Of a stretch of 64,000 nt of DNA, positions 1 through 9,972 are shown piece by piece. The notes under the pieces are model-generated. The model was given only the letters and a program-made list of their open reading frames with translations. It searched no databases and was not told where the DNA came from. Numbering within the stretch: position 1 is the first letter of the stretch; each line of letters begins with the position of its first letter. This DNA comes from Pseudoscleropodium purum. Taxonomy: Eukaryota > Streptophyta > Bryopsida > Hypnales > Brachytheciaceae. The stretch spans positions 12,402,501 through 12,466,500 of the forward strand of contig OZ017799.1 in NCBI GenBank assembly GCA_963969395.1. The letters run 5' to 3'. The position numbers and the translations under genes are program-made.

Positions 1-371
1 TTGGACTCTTCTACAATGAGTTATGAATTTTTGAAGTTGGAAATATAGGTGTTCCTAAAATGGTGCCCTAAAGTGACACCCTATAATGTCTGCAGTAAAT
101 ACATGACACTATTGCATAGGAAAGCTATTATGTCCCTATCAGTGAAGATTACTAGAGCTCCATTATTGGCACTACTCCATTTTAGAGCATTCTACCATAT
201 ATTCTACACCTAAAGGGGGCCACTACCCATTTCTCATGGTATTTTATATGTACTGGTAAGGTAAATCTTCTATATTATGTTCAATGCTATGTTACTTATA
301 ATGTAGTTTTACAATTTAGAGCTATGTATTTTACATGTATATTTTTTACAAATTTTACATAGAATGAATAT
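1..371. other. AT-rich non-coding stretch
   Basis: No convincing coding segment or repeat is visible. It lies immediately upstream of the hAT-like C-terminal fragment and has no readable hAT dimerisation domain, so that fragment has lost its upstream part or an intron separates it. Confidence 0.5.
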
Positions 372-1171
372 ATGAGACCCTATTTTTTATCGCACGTAGT
401 TCCTACTATTTTCGCCAGTGCCCCCCCCCGAGAGTGGATGGGCCCAAACAATTACATGCTAGAGTGGTCCAACCAAGGCTATCTACGACAACCTTTGGTT
501 GTGATGCGAGATGCATATGATGAATGGACGGATGACAATGATGACAACAATGTTCTTCCACCTATCATATTTGGAGAGAGGCACAAACACATAGAAGAAG
601 GAAAACGTATTGAATTCAAACAATAAATGCAAGAGGCAATACGTAGAAGCCTACAAGATCGTGGGCAACAAGATAGGCATGGCGGGTCATACCAACGTGA
701 ACATGGAACGGGAGGATCAAAACAAGGAAGAGATGGTTCATACTACAGTTACAATCCTCAAGTTGGCTCTCAAAGTGGAGGAAGAAGCTATAGAACCACG
801 CATTGTGGTGGGTCCAGTGTATTTGGTTTATACTATACCACCCCCACCCAAATTGACTCTGAAGGCGATAGAAGAAGCCATGCAACCAACACTATGGTGG
901 GTCCACTTATGGAAACACCCATTACTATTCGGGATCCACTAGAAATGATTCATATGGGCATCTCGGAGACTCTTATTATAGTGGTTCAAATGAAAGAGGA
1001 TCACAATATAGTGCGCCAATTCCTCTTCCAACTTTTGGAGGTTCTAACTATGGGAATTATGGACAAGGTGGACAAAGTGGATATCAAGAATACTATGGAG
1101 GTGGTCCCTACATTAGAATACAAGCGAGAGGCCGAAGTCAAAAAGATGAGTTCGATTCAGATTCCGAGTGA
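372..1171 (+). pseudogene. C-terminal tail of a hAT-like transposase, frameshifted
   Basis: The reading frame from the ATG at 372 gives a Trp/Asp-rich segment (EWTDDNDD, then LPPIIFGE). It reaches a TAA at 624-626 and continues in the same frame into a Gly/Ser/Tyr-rich tail. After about position 870 the Gly/Ser/Tyr pattern continues in another frame (GGSNYGNYGQGGQSGYQEYYGGG at about 1044-1112) and ends in an acidic DSDSE and a TGA at 1169-1171. One stop and one frameshift make it a pseudogene. Low-complexity tails after the dimerisation domain are common in plant hAT transposases, but no catalytic or dimerisation residues are visible here. It could be another low-complexity protein. It is on the plus strand, opposite to the transposase in the element at 9.5-19.2 kb, so it is not the same layout. 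Confidence 0.4.
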
Positions 1172-1256
1172 AAAAAACATGCATCTATGTAGTGTTTATC
1201 TTTTAGCTCAGTCTTCTAATTCTACTCTCTACAACAGGTGTAGAGTATTAGAGTGA

Positions 1257-2590
1257 TAGAAATAGCTCAAAACTTTGGATGAATAGTAGTGCATTGTTTT
1301 GAAATTTTGATAAAAGTATTGTATATTAGTGCATGTCAAGTATATATGTAGGCAGGTAGATTGCTAGATATGTCATTGTGTTATTTTATAATACTGTTGA
1401 TGTATAAGTGACAATGAGAATTAATAAAAATATTATAAGGAAGTATAAGAGCCCTTTTATTGAATTCACCAATCGAATTTCAATTTATGATTGCATGTAG
1501 CAATTTTTTAAATGACTCTTGCATATATATTACATTTCAAAACTTGTAAATGGTCAAGATAAATTTATAACTAATTCTTAACAATTGAGTGTTTTAAAAA
1601 AAGATGCTTGAATAGCCATAACAAAAATATTGTTTACACATTTCTAATTCGTACTTCAAACAAAATGAATGAAATTTTTAGGTGTCCGTACAATCTTTAA
1701 GCCATCCTTCTAACCCCTTAAGGACTTATCCATTGTGAAATGATCAAACTTCTTATATGAACTAATTTTAGCTTTTTCAATAGTATTCAAACAACAATTT
1801 CAAAATTTTACTACTTGAAACTTTGAATATTATATCACTTAAGGTAATTGCAATTTGTTTCATGAAAACTACTAATTATTATAATTTTTCCATAACAAAA
1901 AGAACGAAAAAAATGAGTAAAAATAGCAAAAACAATCAAAATATTTTAAATTGTCTTGGGAGGTAAAAGTAGTAATGGAAATTAGCATGAATAATTTCTA
2001 ATTGATTATTTTATTTTTTACACCAAAAATAGGCACATCAAACACCTTAAAGTCAAATTAGATCATGAAATCAAATTTATACTTTTATTTCATTCATGTC
2101 CAAATTTTTTAGATATTTTTTTGCTAATAGAAAACTAAGTTTTCTATTTATTTTGTATTTTTTCAATAATTTTGGAGGAAAAATAAAATTTTTGTGATTT
2201 CTCGAAGGTAAATGTGGAAATGAAATTATGCCAATTACAATATGTATTAGAATAATCTTTAATTTTTACTGTAAATGAAGAGTCCAATGAGAAATATAAT
2301 TTTATAATTTAAATTTCAAATACATTTTCAAAAAAATATATGAATGAAAAGCATACCATTTTGTGTTATTTGGATTTTAGTTTCAAAATTTTTCAATTGC
2401 AATAAATCTTTTAATTTTGGACATTCTTCAAAAATAAAAAATAAAATACAAACAAGATTTGTCAAGCTTTGTCTTCTTCATTCACATGAAATTCCGAAAA
2501 TAGTTATTTCAAAAGTTGTAATCAAGGAATCAAGGTGAAGTAACATGCATTTACTTTCTGAATGCCTAATCATAAGGGGTAAGGTATAAA
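1257..2590. other. AT-rich intergenic DNA
   Basis: Long A/T runs with scattered short frames. No domain, RNA gene or terminal inverted repeat was recognised. Confidence 0.5.
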
Positions 2591-2639
2591 AAACACCACG
2601 GTTCAAATTCACTTGGCTCAAATACCCTAAACATGTGAA

Positions 2640-2975
2640 CTATATATCGTCCAGCCCATTTTGGCCGTCCAATGGAGTGAATAGCGATCTAGTGGATGGT
2701 GGATTGTTTGCCTTATCATGGCTGTTCGATCCGACAGATGCCGAATCCGTCCGCTTCGGCCCATCCGCCTTGTTTGATTAAGCGGACAGCGTGACCGCCC
2801 CGTTGCACTCGTCAGATGAAGCGGATGGCCAATGTTGTGCCTCAATCTGTTCGCCCTATGTCAGCCATCTGATCGAACGGACGCCATACCCACCCCATCT
2901 TAACTATCAGATTGGGCAGACTAGGTGGAGCCATCAGATGAGGCGGATGGGCCATCTACACTTCACTTTTGCCTT
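2640..2975. repeat. GGACGG/CCGTCC-rich island upstream of kinase copy 1
   Basis: A GC-rich stretch in AT-rich DNA with many degenerate copies of CCGTCC, CCATCCG and GCGGAC in both orientations. It ends about 205 bp before the ATG of the kinase-like pseudogene at 3180. This is the same relative position as the sharper island at 16630-16985 before kinase copy 2. The same hexamers make up the ends of the hAT element. A role as transposase-binding or promoter DNA is inference. Confidence 0.6.
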
Positions 2976-3179
2976 GCCCCTTGTTAACTCAAGTGTAGAG
3001 TAGAGAGCTTGGTGGTTTATCCTCCATTGGCTCCTTTCCTAGGGAAGGCAAGAGTGATATATTGGGGGCCCCTTATTGCCATTCTTTTTGCAAGTTGCAT
3101 ATGAAATTTAAATTAAATTTTATCAACAATTAATAACTAAATTTTACGGATTTCTTTTACATAAAACTGGTACATCACA

Positions 3180-4712
3180 ATGACAAAGGGGAAGAAGGTT
3201 GCAAAGGTGAAGTATGTAGGAGGGCCATTGAGCTTGGAGTTAGTTTAGCAAAGTCCCTCGGAGGCATGCAAGAAATTCATGATCGAGTGCATCATTAAAT
3301 TTTATGAGGCGGAGATAACTTTATTTTAGACAATAAGTACATTAGATATCAAGAGGAGTGCGTGCCAAAATTCAAAGCAGATATGAAGCAAAGGATGTTA
3401 GATGCATTGAACGTTCCGAAGTGGTAGGAAGAAATAGACAAGACAAACTTCAATAAATGCTTGGACAACAAGGTTCATGACATGTGTAGAACTCCAAAGT
3501 CATCTTGACAAAATATGGCAAAAAAAATATTGCCTAAACGACTCCAAGTTTGAAGAAGTGGTTCTGAAAGCGGACTTGTTCAAGGGTCAATGTACTCCAT
3601 TTGCTAAAAAGCACAGTCAAATCGGGTCGATCGCTTGGAGGAAAAACAGTAATGGAGTTGCTGAAGCGGAAAAGAACAAATGCCATCTCATAACATTTCT
3701 TAATACAAAACGGGTGATTCCCATTGATGACAAGATGATAAGAGGTGGGTACACAACGATTCGGAGGGTTCGTATTGAAGGATGTCTTGGGATACTTCCT
3801 TATTGGGAGTTTGCAGCAAAGAAATCCATTTACTACTGCATTTGACTCAAACTTGCGAAATTGGAACATCAGAACGAGTCAATGGCCATTCGAATTCAAC
3901 ATCCGGGCGTGATACGATTTGTTGTGGTATACACTACGATATATGAAGGCTATACATATTAGTGGAACGGTGGAACTTTGCGTCAAATGTTAAACTTGAA
4001 TAACAATTATCTAGATAACATACAAGTTTGATTGATGTATACGCACCCTACAGAAAATGAGGTTATAAAAGCTCACCATCTTCGTCAATTTCGGAAGAAG
4101 CGTATGGAGCTTGCATGGGCCTTTGTGCACATAATGAATGTAATGCATGTTGCTGGACATTTGTACAATGATCTTTTTTTAGACAACATCATGTTGCACT
4201 TTTTGGAGGACAAGTCACATGTCTACATTGAAGTTTGCAATTGGGGCATGGCTACCTTAGCTATTAAACCAATCAAGTCTTTGTACATGTTCACATCAAC
4301 AGATGAGAGGAAAGAGGCTTTGTAGAGGAGATGGTGGGTGGATCCAAATATTGCATATTTGTATATGAAAGATGCAGATGTGGAAATCATTCCAAATTAT
4401 TTACACACATCAAAAGAATATGCGATTGGTTGAATTGCTCAAAAGATCAACCAACAATACATGTTGGAAGCCTACTTCAAACTATAGTGTGAAACACCTC
4501 ATATGACCAAGTTTGCGTTTGACGAATTTGGAAGGGCGTTTCACCATTACTTGGACTAGCTTTGTTTGAAGGGTGAAGGTCAACATGGTGGTTTGGCCCA
4601 TGTGATGCATCGATTTTGTAATGTATACCATTGGCCTATGCTAGATGAATATTTCCGCCATTCATATCAATGGAATAGTAGTAGTAGTTCAATAGGCTAT
4701 ATAGACATTTAA
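3180..4712 (+). pseudogene. Protein-kinase-like gene, copy 1 (decayed)
   Basis: Homologous along its length to the copy at 17174-18667. It starts at an ATG in the same context (MTKGKKVAKVKY) and ends with FRHSYQWNSSSS and a TAA at 4710. Recognisable kinase features are FAAKKS (lysine of the N-lobe), the catalytic-loop remnant YNDLFLDNIMLHF, and CNWGM where the relative has CD-stop-G. The Asp of the metal-binding motif is therefore replaced by Asn here. Small deletions (near 3335 and 3482) shift the frame, and there are several stops, for example at 3843, 3960 and 4030. No protein kinase activity is possible. Its 3' flank runs collinearly with that of copy 2 into a degenerate hAT end at 5.6-5.73 kb, so it is probably the right part of a second, older element. 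Confidence 0.7.
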
Positions 4713-5330
4713 AATTAGTTGAGGAATATAGAGTTGAAAAAGAAATTATGTATGTAATTAGCCAAATGTGCACACTATATTGTATATTTAAAATTTTGAA
4801 TCAACAATGTATGACAATATATATTAAATTGAATACATTTTGAATTGTTGGTTATTTTTGTACTTGTATTGATTGAAATTTTTTTGGATATTGAATATAT
4901 ATGTTTTTTTGTTTTTTTGTATGCTTTAGCCCTTGTTTTTGAACTATACACTTAAAGTAAAAAAATGTGAAGGAGGATGCGGGAATTGAATGTACAATGA
5001 TTTGTTAAGAAATTCGAATGTAGAGAAAGGACAAAATGAAACACAAATGAAATCATGTTTGAAAAAGAAAACAAAAATTAAGGTGAGATAATTAAAGAAA
5101 AAATTGTAACCTATAAATCATATTTTTTCATAGAATTTTTTTATAACAATCAAAGTAGAATGCTTCCGAAAATATGGTGTGGACAATTAGACATAGAATA
5201 AAAATCTTTTTCACTCTACCTTTTTCAACAAGCCAGAAACAAAATTAATACAATACTATAATTTATACATGTTATAGTTTATACAGCCATTCTTTAATTA
5301 TTATTAACCGGAAGTTCAAGGTTTAGGGCG
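4713..5330. other. 3' flank of kinase copy 1
   Basis: The first 100 bp match the 3' flank of kinase copy 2 (the shared block ends near GCCAAATGTGCACA). The remainder is AT-rich and featureless. Confidence 0.5.
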
Positions 5331-5334
5331 GATG

Positions 5335-5575
5335 AGGTGGTTGGTGAGGTTAAGGAATTTTTTCTCATTTTTAATTAAATGCCATAGTGGCAATACAAAA
5401 TGTTACAATGGTACTTCCAATTTTGACATTCATCCACATATTGGATAAAAAATGCCACATTAGCACATATCACATATTCATAATTTTGTTTTCATCCATT
5501 CTTTGGCAATTTCATCCAATAAGTTTTTACAATTTGAAGATTTTTGGCGATTTCATCACAAAATTTACATTTATG
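5335..5575 (-). repeat. Dispersed MITE-like repeat (minus orientation)
   Basis: In reverse complement this resembles the repeats at 35249-35535 and 40318-40599: the block around GACATTCATC and ATTGGATAAAAAATG corresponds to their TATCCAAAATGTAGATGAATG. Its ends are poorly preserved. It makes the 3' flank of kinase copy 1 longer than that of copy 2. Confidence 0.45.
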
Positions 5576-5588
5576 TTCTAACTTCTAA

Positions 5589-5729
5589 GGTTGCGGTCAA
5601 AGCAAACAGGGTAGTCAAAGTGTTTCAATAGGGTAGATGGTAGAGGTGGACAATGCAGATGGTCGATTTTGCAAATGTCAACAGACACTACAGACCTCGC
5701 GTCCGCGTCCGGACATTGTGTCAACTTTG
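5589..5729. mobile_element. Degenerate right end of the kinase-bearing hAT element
   Basis: Aligns by eye to the right end of the 9.7 kb element: GCGGTCAAAGC here versus GCCGTCAAAGC at about 19110, and the last bases GTCCGGACATTGTGTCAACTTTG versus ATCCGAACGTCGTGTCAACCTTG. Many GGACGG motifs have decayed through C-to-T and G-to-A changes. The matching left end was not found in the window, so the target duplication cannot be checked. Confidence 0.6.
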
Positions 5730-6540
5730 AATGGAGGAGTTTTGATTTCACATGTAGAAAGTTAGCAGTGAAGTTATCAAAACAAAAAATAGTTGCACGT
5801 GTAGAGAAGGAGAGTTTGGTGCATGATGTTCTTTGGTCGAACATTTTTGCATAAAATGTGGAGGGAATACTCTTCACCTACACCCATGCCACAATTCGAA
5901 CACTCGATTAGAATCATGACATATGTAAGGTGTCTTCAAAGCATTCCTAGTTATTATCCTTGTCACCAATTTCACGCAAAGAGTCACAACAAGATACACA
6001 CAATCTTTAAAGCAAATCAAAGATCATTTCCATGTGAGAAAAACACTCTCTAGCAAATGGAAACCTATTCTCCAAAGTTTTTTGAAGGGGCTCCATGATG
6101 TTGAGGTGAAGCCATCATAGTGAGTGTTGATCCTGTACGTGTTCTAATCATTATTCCTTCTATAGCAGCAGTGCAGACACTATGCTTTCTAAGGTATTCA
6201 ATAATTGCATGTAAACAAGTGAAGTGGTGATGACTAGTTCATTAGTCTTCCAAGTATGGACAGGAGAGATGACTGTAAGTAGAACTAGGTGTGTTAAGCA
6301 CTATGTATTGCCATCAGTATATTCCCTTATAAGGATGTAGTGGTAGTGTCCCATACTCAAGTCCTTAGCATTCTTTACATGCATTTGTTTATACAGAATT
6401 ATCATTCACTGGAATGTGGTAAAGTGCATGTGATTTGTACAAAGCCACATCATTTTAAAACAATGTGGGAGGTTTCCATACGTGTTGTAAAAAATTAATA
6501 AATAAATTAAAAAAATTTGAGGGAAAGAGGGAGACAGAGA
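5730..6540. other. Intergenic DNA between hAT end and conserved module
   Basis: Several short frames but no recognisable domain. Nothing supportable as a gene. Confidence 0.4.
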
Positions 6541-6850
6541 GCACTCACAACAACTAAGGCGCACTATCCACAATTCCTTGGCAATGACTTTATCAACAAT
6601 TTGAAGATCCATAGTACCATTTTGTTCTTAGATTCGAAGATTTAAGGCCAATGGAGGCAAGGGAAGGGAAGGCAAGTGGTAGATGTACACAATACTCAAT
6701 TGGGCTTTGACTGCTTGGAATCTTTATCGATCGTTGACAATGGCAGCTATCCTTGGATTCCCTTGTTCAAGAGAATCTTTTTTGTTGGAGAAAGAGCATC
6801 CCTCCTTAGTCCTACTCAGGTAGATTGATCCTCCAAATGCATAGGCAACT
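6540..6850 (+). repeat. Conserved tandem-unit module, copy at 6.6 kb
   Basis: Shares with the copies at 20.95, 31.35, 43.4, 45.8, 54.9 and 63.6 kb the string of blocks CCACAATTCC, TTGAAGATC, ACCATTTTGTTCT, then CTGCTTGGAATCTTTA and GACAATGGCAGC. It ends with AGAGCATCCCTCC and TACTCAG followed by GTAGATTG, which has the form of a splice donor. It may be a promoter plus a first exon. The coding frame is not settled, because copies disagree on which frame is open. Confidence 0.55.
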
Positions 6851-7144
6851 TTTAGCTTATATATAATGAAAAAAAACCATGTTTTTTTGTTAAGAAACGT
6901 AGTGTGAACGCTCACCATAATATGGTGAGTGATACATGTCATAGGGATTGGGTGGAATTCCTTTAGACCAATAGGAGAAGACAACTATTCATTGTCTCTT
7001 TCCTTTTTCCCTTTGTATATACTTCAAACTCTCTAATGAAGTTTAGAATTCTTTTAAGTGTATTTTGGTGTTCTTGTGTTTTACAATTTGTTTCATTTTA
7101 TATTCTCAAGATTTTTCAAGATTTTTCAATCATGTCTATGATTT

Positions 7145-7350
7145 TATTGACGATTAATGTTCGGGTGAGATCTACCATTTTGTGACACTAGAGATTGAGG
7201 GTCTAAGGAGCAAGGGAGGGTGAGTGGCAGACGTATAGACTATTCAATTGGCCTTGGAATCTTTATAGATTGTTGCAATGGCAGTTGTCCTTGGATTCCC
7301 TTGTTCAAGGTTAACTTTTCTACTAGGGAAAGATCATCCCCCGCTTGGAC
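7145..7350 (+). repeat. Conserved tandem-unit module, copy at 7.2 kb
   Basis: Second partial copy of the module about 0.6 kb after the first. It has GGTGAGATCTACCATTTTGTGAC and GAGATTGAGGGTC as in the 43.45 kb copy, followed by GGAATCTTTA, CAATGGCAG and the CCTTGGATTCCCTTGTTCAAGG block. The two copies next to each other suggest a local tandem duplication. Confidence 0.5.
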
Positions 7351-7884
7351 TATTGGTATGGGGTGACCGGACCTAATCTCCAACCAACCAGAGGAGATTT
7401 GCATGAGCCAATTTTCAACTTGATTTCCAATGTGGAGCTCTAGTCCCACCTTTCTCTATTGTCCTTGATTGTAGGGTTTGCAAGCCCGCTCTCCATCCCA
7501 TCAACCCAACTTACTATTTATCTAAAAATATTTTTCTATTTCAAGAGTTGTCTCATTTATTTCTAAAGACTTGTCTTTGTGGTTTGCCTCATTTATTGGT
7601 TGTCACTTGTCACATGCCACTTAATTCCAATATTGGGAAAAAAAGTGAATATTTTATTTGGAGGTTTGGTCCACATCCAAAAGCATAATATGAATTGGAC
7701 CATGTACAAGCCCTCTATACTCACAAAGATCAAAGCACCAAGTGAAATTCTAGACAACCTACCAATTCTTGAATCAATAATTATCAACCTTCTAGTACTA
7801 GGTTTCTAGAACTTATGAAAATAAAATCACTATATGCACAAAGACTTGAAGAATGTATATATACATAGCAAGACTTTGATATTG

Positions 7885-8817
7885 TTAACCCCTAAAAGTC
7901 CAAATTGCATTTTTTGGCAACATAGCAATTTTGAGTAGCTCACTACGAATGGAGTTTCACTTCTTTTTTTCTGAAATTTTTACACATGTGCCCAAGGATT
8001 AGCTTTAAGGCCTAACAATTTTCATAACTTTTGACCACATGGTTCAAAAATTATTGCATGATATGTCATTTTCAATGCTTAGCAGGCAGCCATGAAATTT
8101 CTTAAAAAATCACTTTTTTCAAAAATAAAAATTTGAAATTGGTTTTCTACATTTATGTATGTGTGGGAAGCTTTGAATCATTCCATTTTGATTTATGAGA
8201 TGAAAGTTATAAGGTGTTCTAGTTTGCGGGTAGTTATGGATTCCCTACTTAAAAATAAACTTTGGAGTCCTTTATTTAACTCAATTTTTAATATTTTTGA
8301 AAAAAATAAAAAAAAATATGATGTAGATTGTTTATTACTACATTAATAACACTGGTATTGGAATTTTTCAATTTTATAATTAAATTCTTAACAATTTAGT
8401 GTTTTGAATCACTTCGTAGTTCTTTCTACATACTATTTTTTTTCCTATATGTTATGCAATTCCAAATGATCTAAAAAATTCCAAGCATATAACCAACTTG
8501 GCTAGAAGAATGAATCCAAAGAGTAACCACCATTTAGGACATTTTTTCATACAAAAGTGACCTTGTGAAGTGCAGCTGCTCGTATTTTCATAGGGGCAAA
8601 AGAAGAATTTTTGTCACTTCAAACATTAATATCTTGTAATCTACAAGGTGGAAAATTCTGAAATTTTTTCTACATCTTTTCAAAATAGTTTACTACAAGA
8701 TCCTATGGTTACATATGTCCAAAAAATGTTTTTCATCTAAAATTCAATGCTTGTATCAAAAATGACAATTTTGGAGCATTTTTGGTGGAAACATAGTCTC
8801 TGACCTTTAAGGGCTAA
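7885..8817. mobile_element. MITE-like insertion with TTAACCCCTAAAAGTC ends
   Basis: The paralogous 3' flank of gene C (about 40960) runs without a break from the GACTTTGATAT block to GAGAATACAAC. In unit A this is interrupted here. The insert begins TTAACCCCTAAAAGTC and ends GACCTTTAAGGGCTAA, imperfect inverted repeats. Internal blocks (CTACAAGATCCTA and GGTTACATATG) recur in a shorter relative at 15988-16196. The superfamily is not clear. Confidence 0.6.
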
Positions 8818-8908
8818 TATCAAAGAGAATACAACTTCTTCTAGCAAAGATTCATTGCCAAAAGTGTCAAAATATGATAACCTTCAATTCATGTATACTA
8901 CCATTAAA

Positions 8909-9483
8909 ACTATCCTATATAGGGAAGTACTTGGAATAGGGAGTTGGAAGATCGAACATTAAATTCTTCTCCCTTCCAATATTTAAATGTTACAACTAGG
9001 GCCCAAATATATCCTACCACATTTAACAAGACTATTGGAAACAACAAGCACCAAAGTAAAAAGTCAGTAGAGTCAATCTCGAATGCAAATCCAAGTATTC
9101 CTCCTCAAACAAGATTCGCCTCAAAAAATATGATAGGTATTATACAAGTTCTATTCAAAGACTTTAGATTGGCAATGAAGTAAGCTCCCATTACTAGTAG
9201 AACCCCACATGCAATTGATACTCCAAGCTTGAATCTACTTCCATTTTTAGATTTGAAACCTTGTATTTTTTTTACATTCTTCAATGAACTTCACTTCTTC
9301 TATAGGAAGCAAGTAAAGAAGTAGGGGTCTACGACTGAAGCTTGCAAAATTATGAAGGACACCTTTCATAAGAATCACCATATTCAAAACACAAGCAATG
9401 GCTTCTATTGGACTCACTTGAAGCCCTTGCACACAACGAAGTGTCGAACTACAACCCCACAAATGTAGCCTATGGCTTGTACA
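8909..9483 (-). pseudogene. Membrane-protein gene A, 3' part (split by the hAT element)
   Basis: This is the C-terminal third of the gene, homologous to 52133-52697 of intact copy D. It encodes the end of the hydrophobic region, the cytosolic loop with LLYLLPIEEVKFIEECK, and the segment VSPIEAIACVLNMVILMKGVLHNFAS. The frame is broken in several places. The coding sequence stops exactly at the 8-bp target duplication CTTGTACA (9476-9483) and resumes at 19226 after the 9.74 kb insertion. Function is as for copy D. This copy cannot make a full protein. Confidence 0.8.
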
Positions 9484-9626
9484 CAGGGTTGACGAATCTC
9501 TACGTCCGCCCTAAAATAGCATCCGTTTTCCGGACGTCCAGAAGCACGGACGCTAGCGGACGCAGCGTCCCTCCCGCCATCGGAAGGCGGACGCGCAGGG
9601 CCGGGCGGACGGACGGGGCGGCTTAG
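9484..9626 (+). repeat. Left terminal region of the hAT element
   Basis: Starts CAGGGTTGAC and continues with dense GGACG motifs (ACGTCCGCCC, CGGACGTCC, GCGGACGCAGCGTCCC, then GGGCGGACGGACGGGGCGG). It matches the reverse complement of the right end of the small elements ending at 19544 and 35148, which shows those elements share this terminus. Confidence 0.8.
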
Positions 9627-9972
9627 AAAACCCGTTTTGGGTTTTTTGTTTTGATTGTTTTCACCAATGAGAGATTGAGAGTGAAGTCATTTTGATTTTG
9701 ATTTTTCTTATATTGCAATTGCGATTCAATAGAGTTGTATATCACTATTTATGTAAAGGCTAAAATATGAAATATATTTTTAATTTTTTTTGTTGAATTT
9801 CATTTTGATTTAGAAACAAAATCACTTTAAAATCCAGTGAGATGTATATCATCAATAAACAAACAATTTTATAATAAAATGATTGAAGAAACCATTGTCA
9901 TTTGTCAACATGAGCTCCATATATCATGAGCAACTAAACAATCAAACATCTAAATTCACATCTCCACAATTC
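9627..9972. other. 3' flank of the transposase gene
   Basis: AT-rich stretch between the element's left terminal region and the end of the transposase tail. No feature beyond short A/T runs. Confidence 0.4.
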
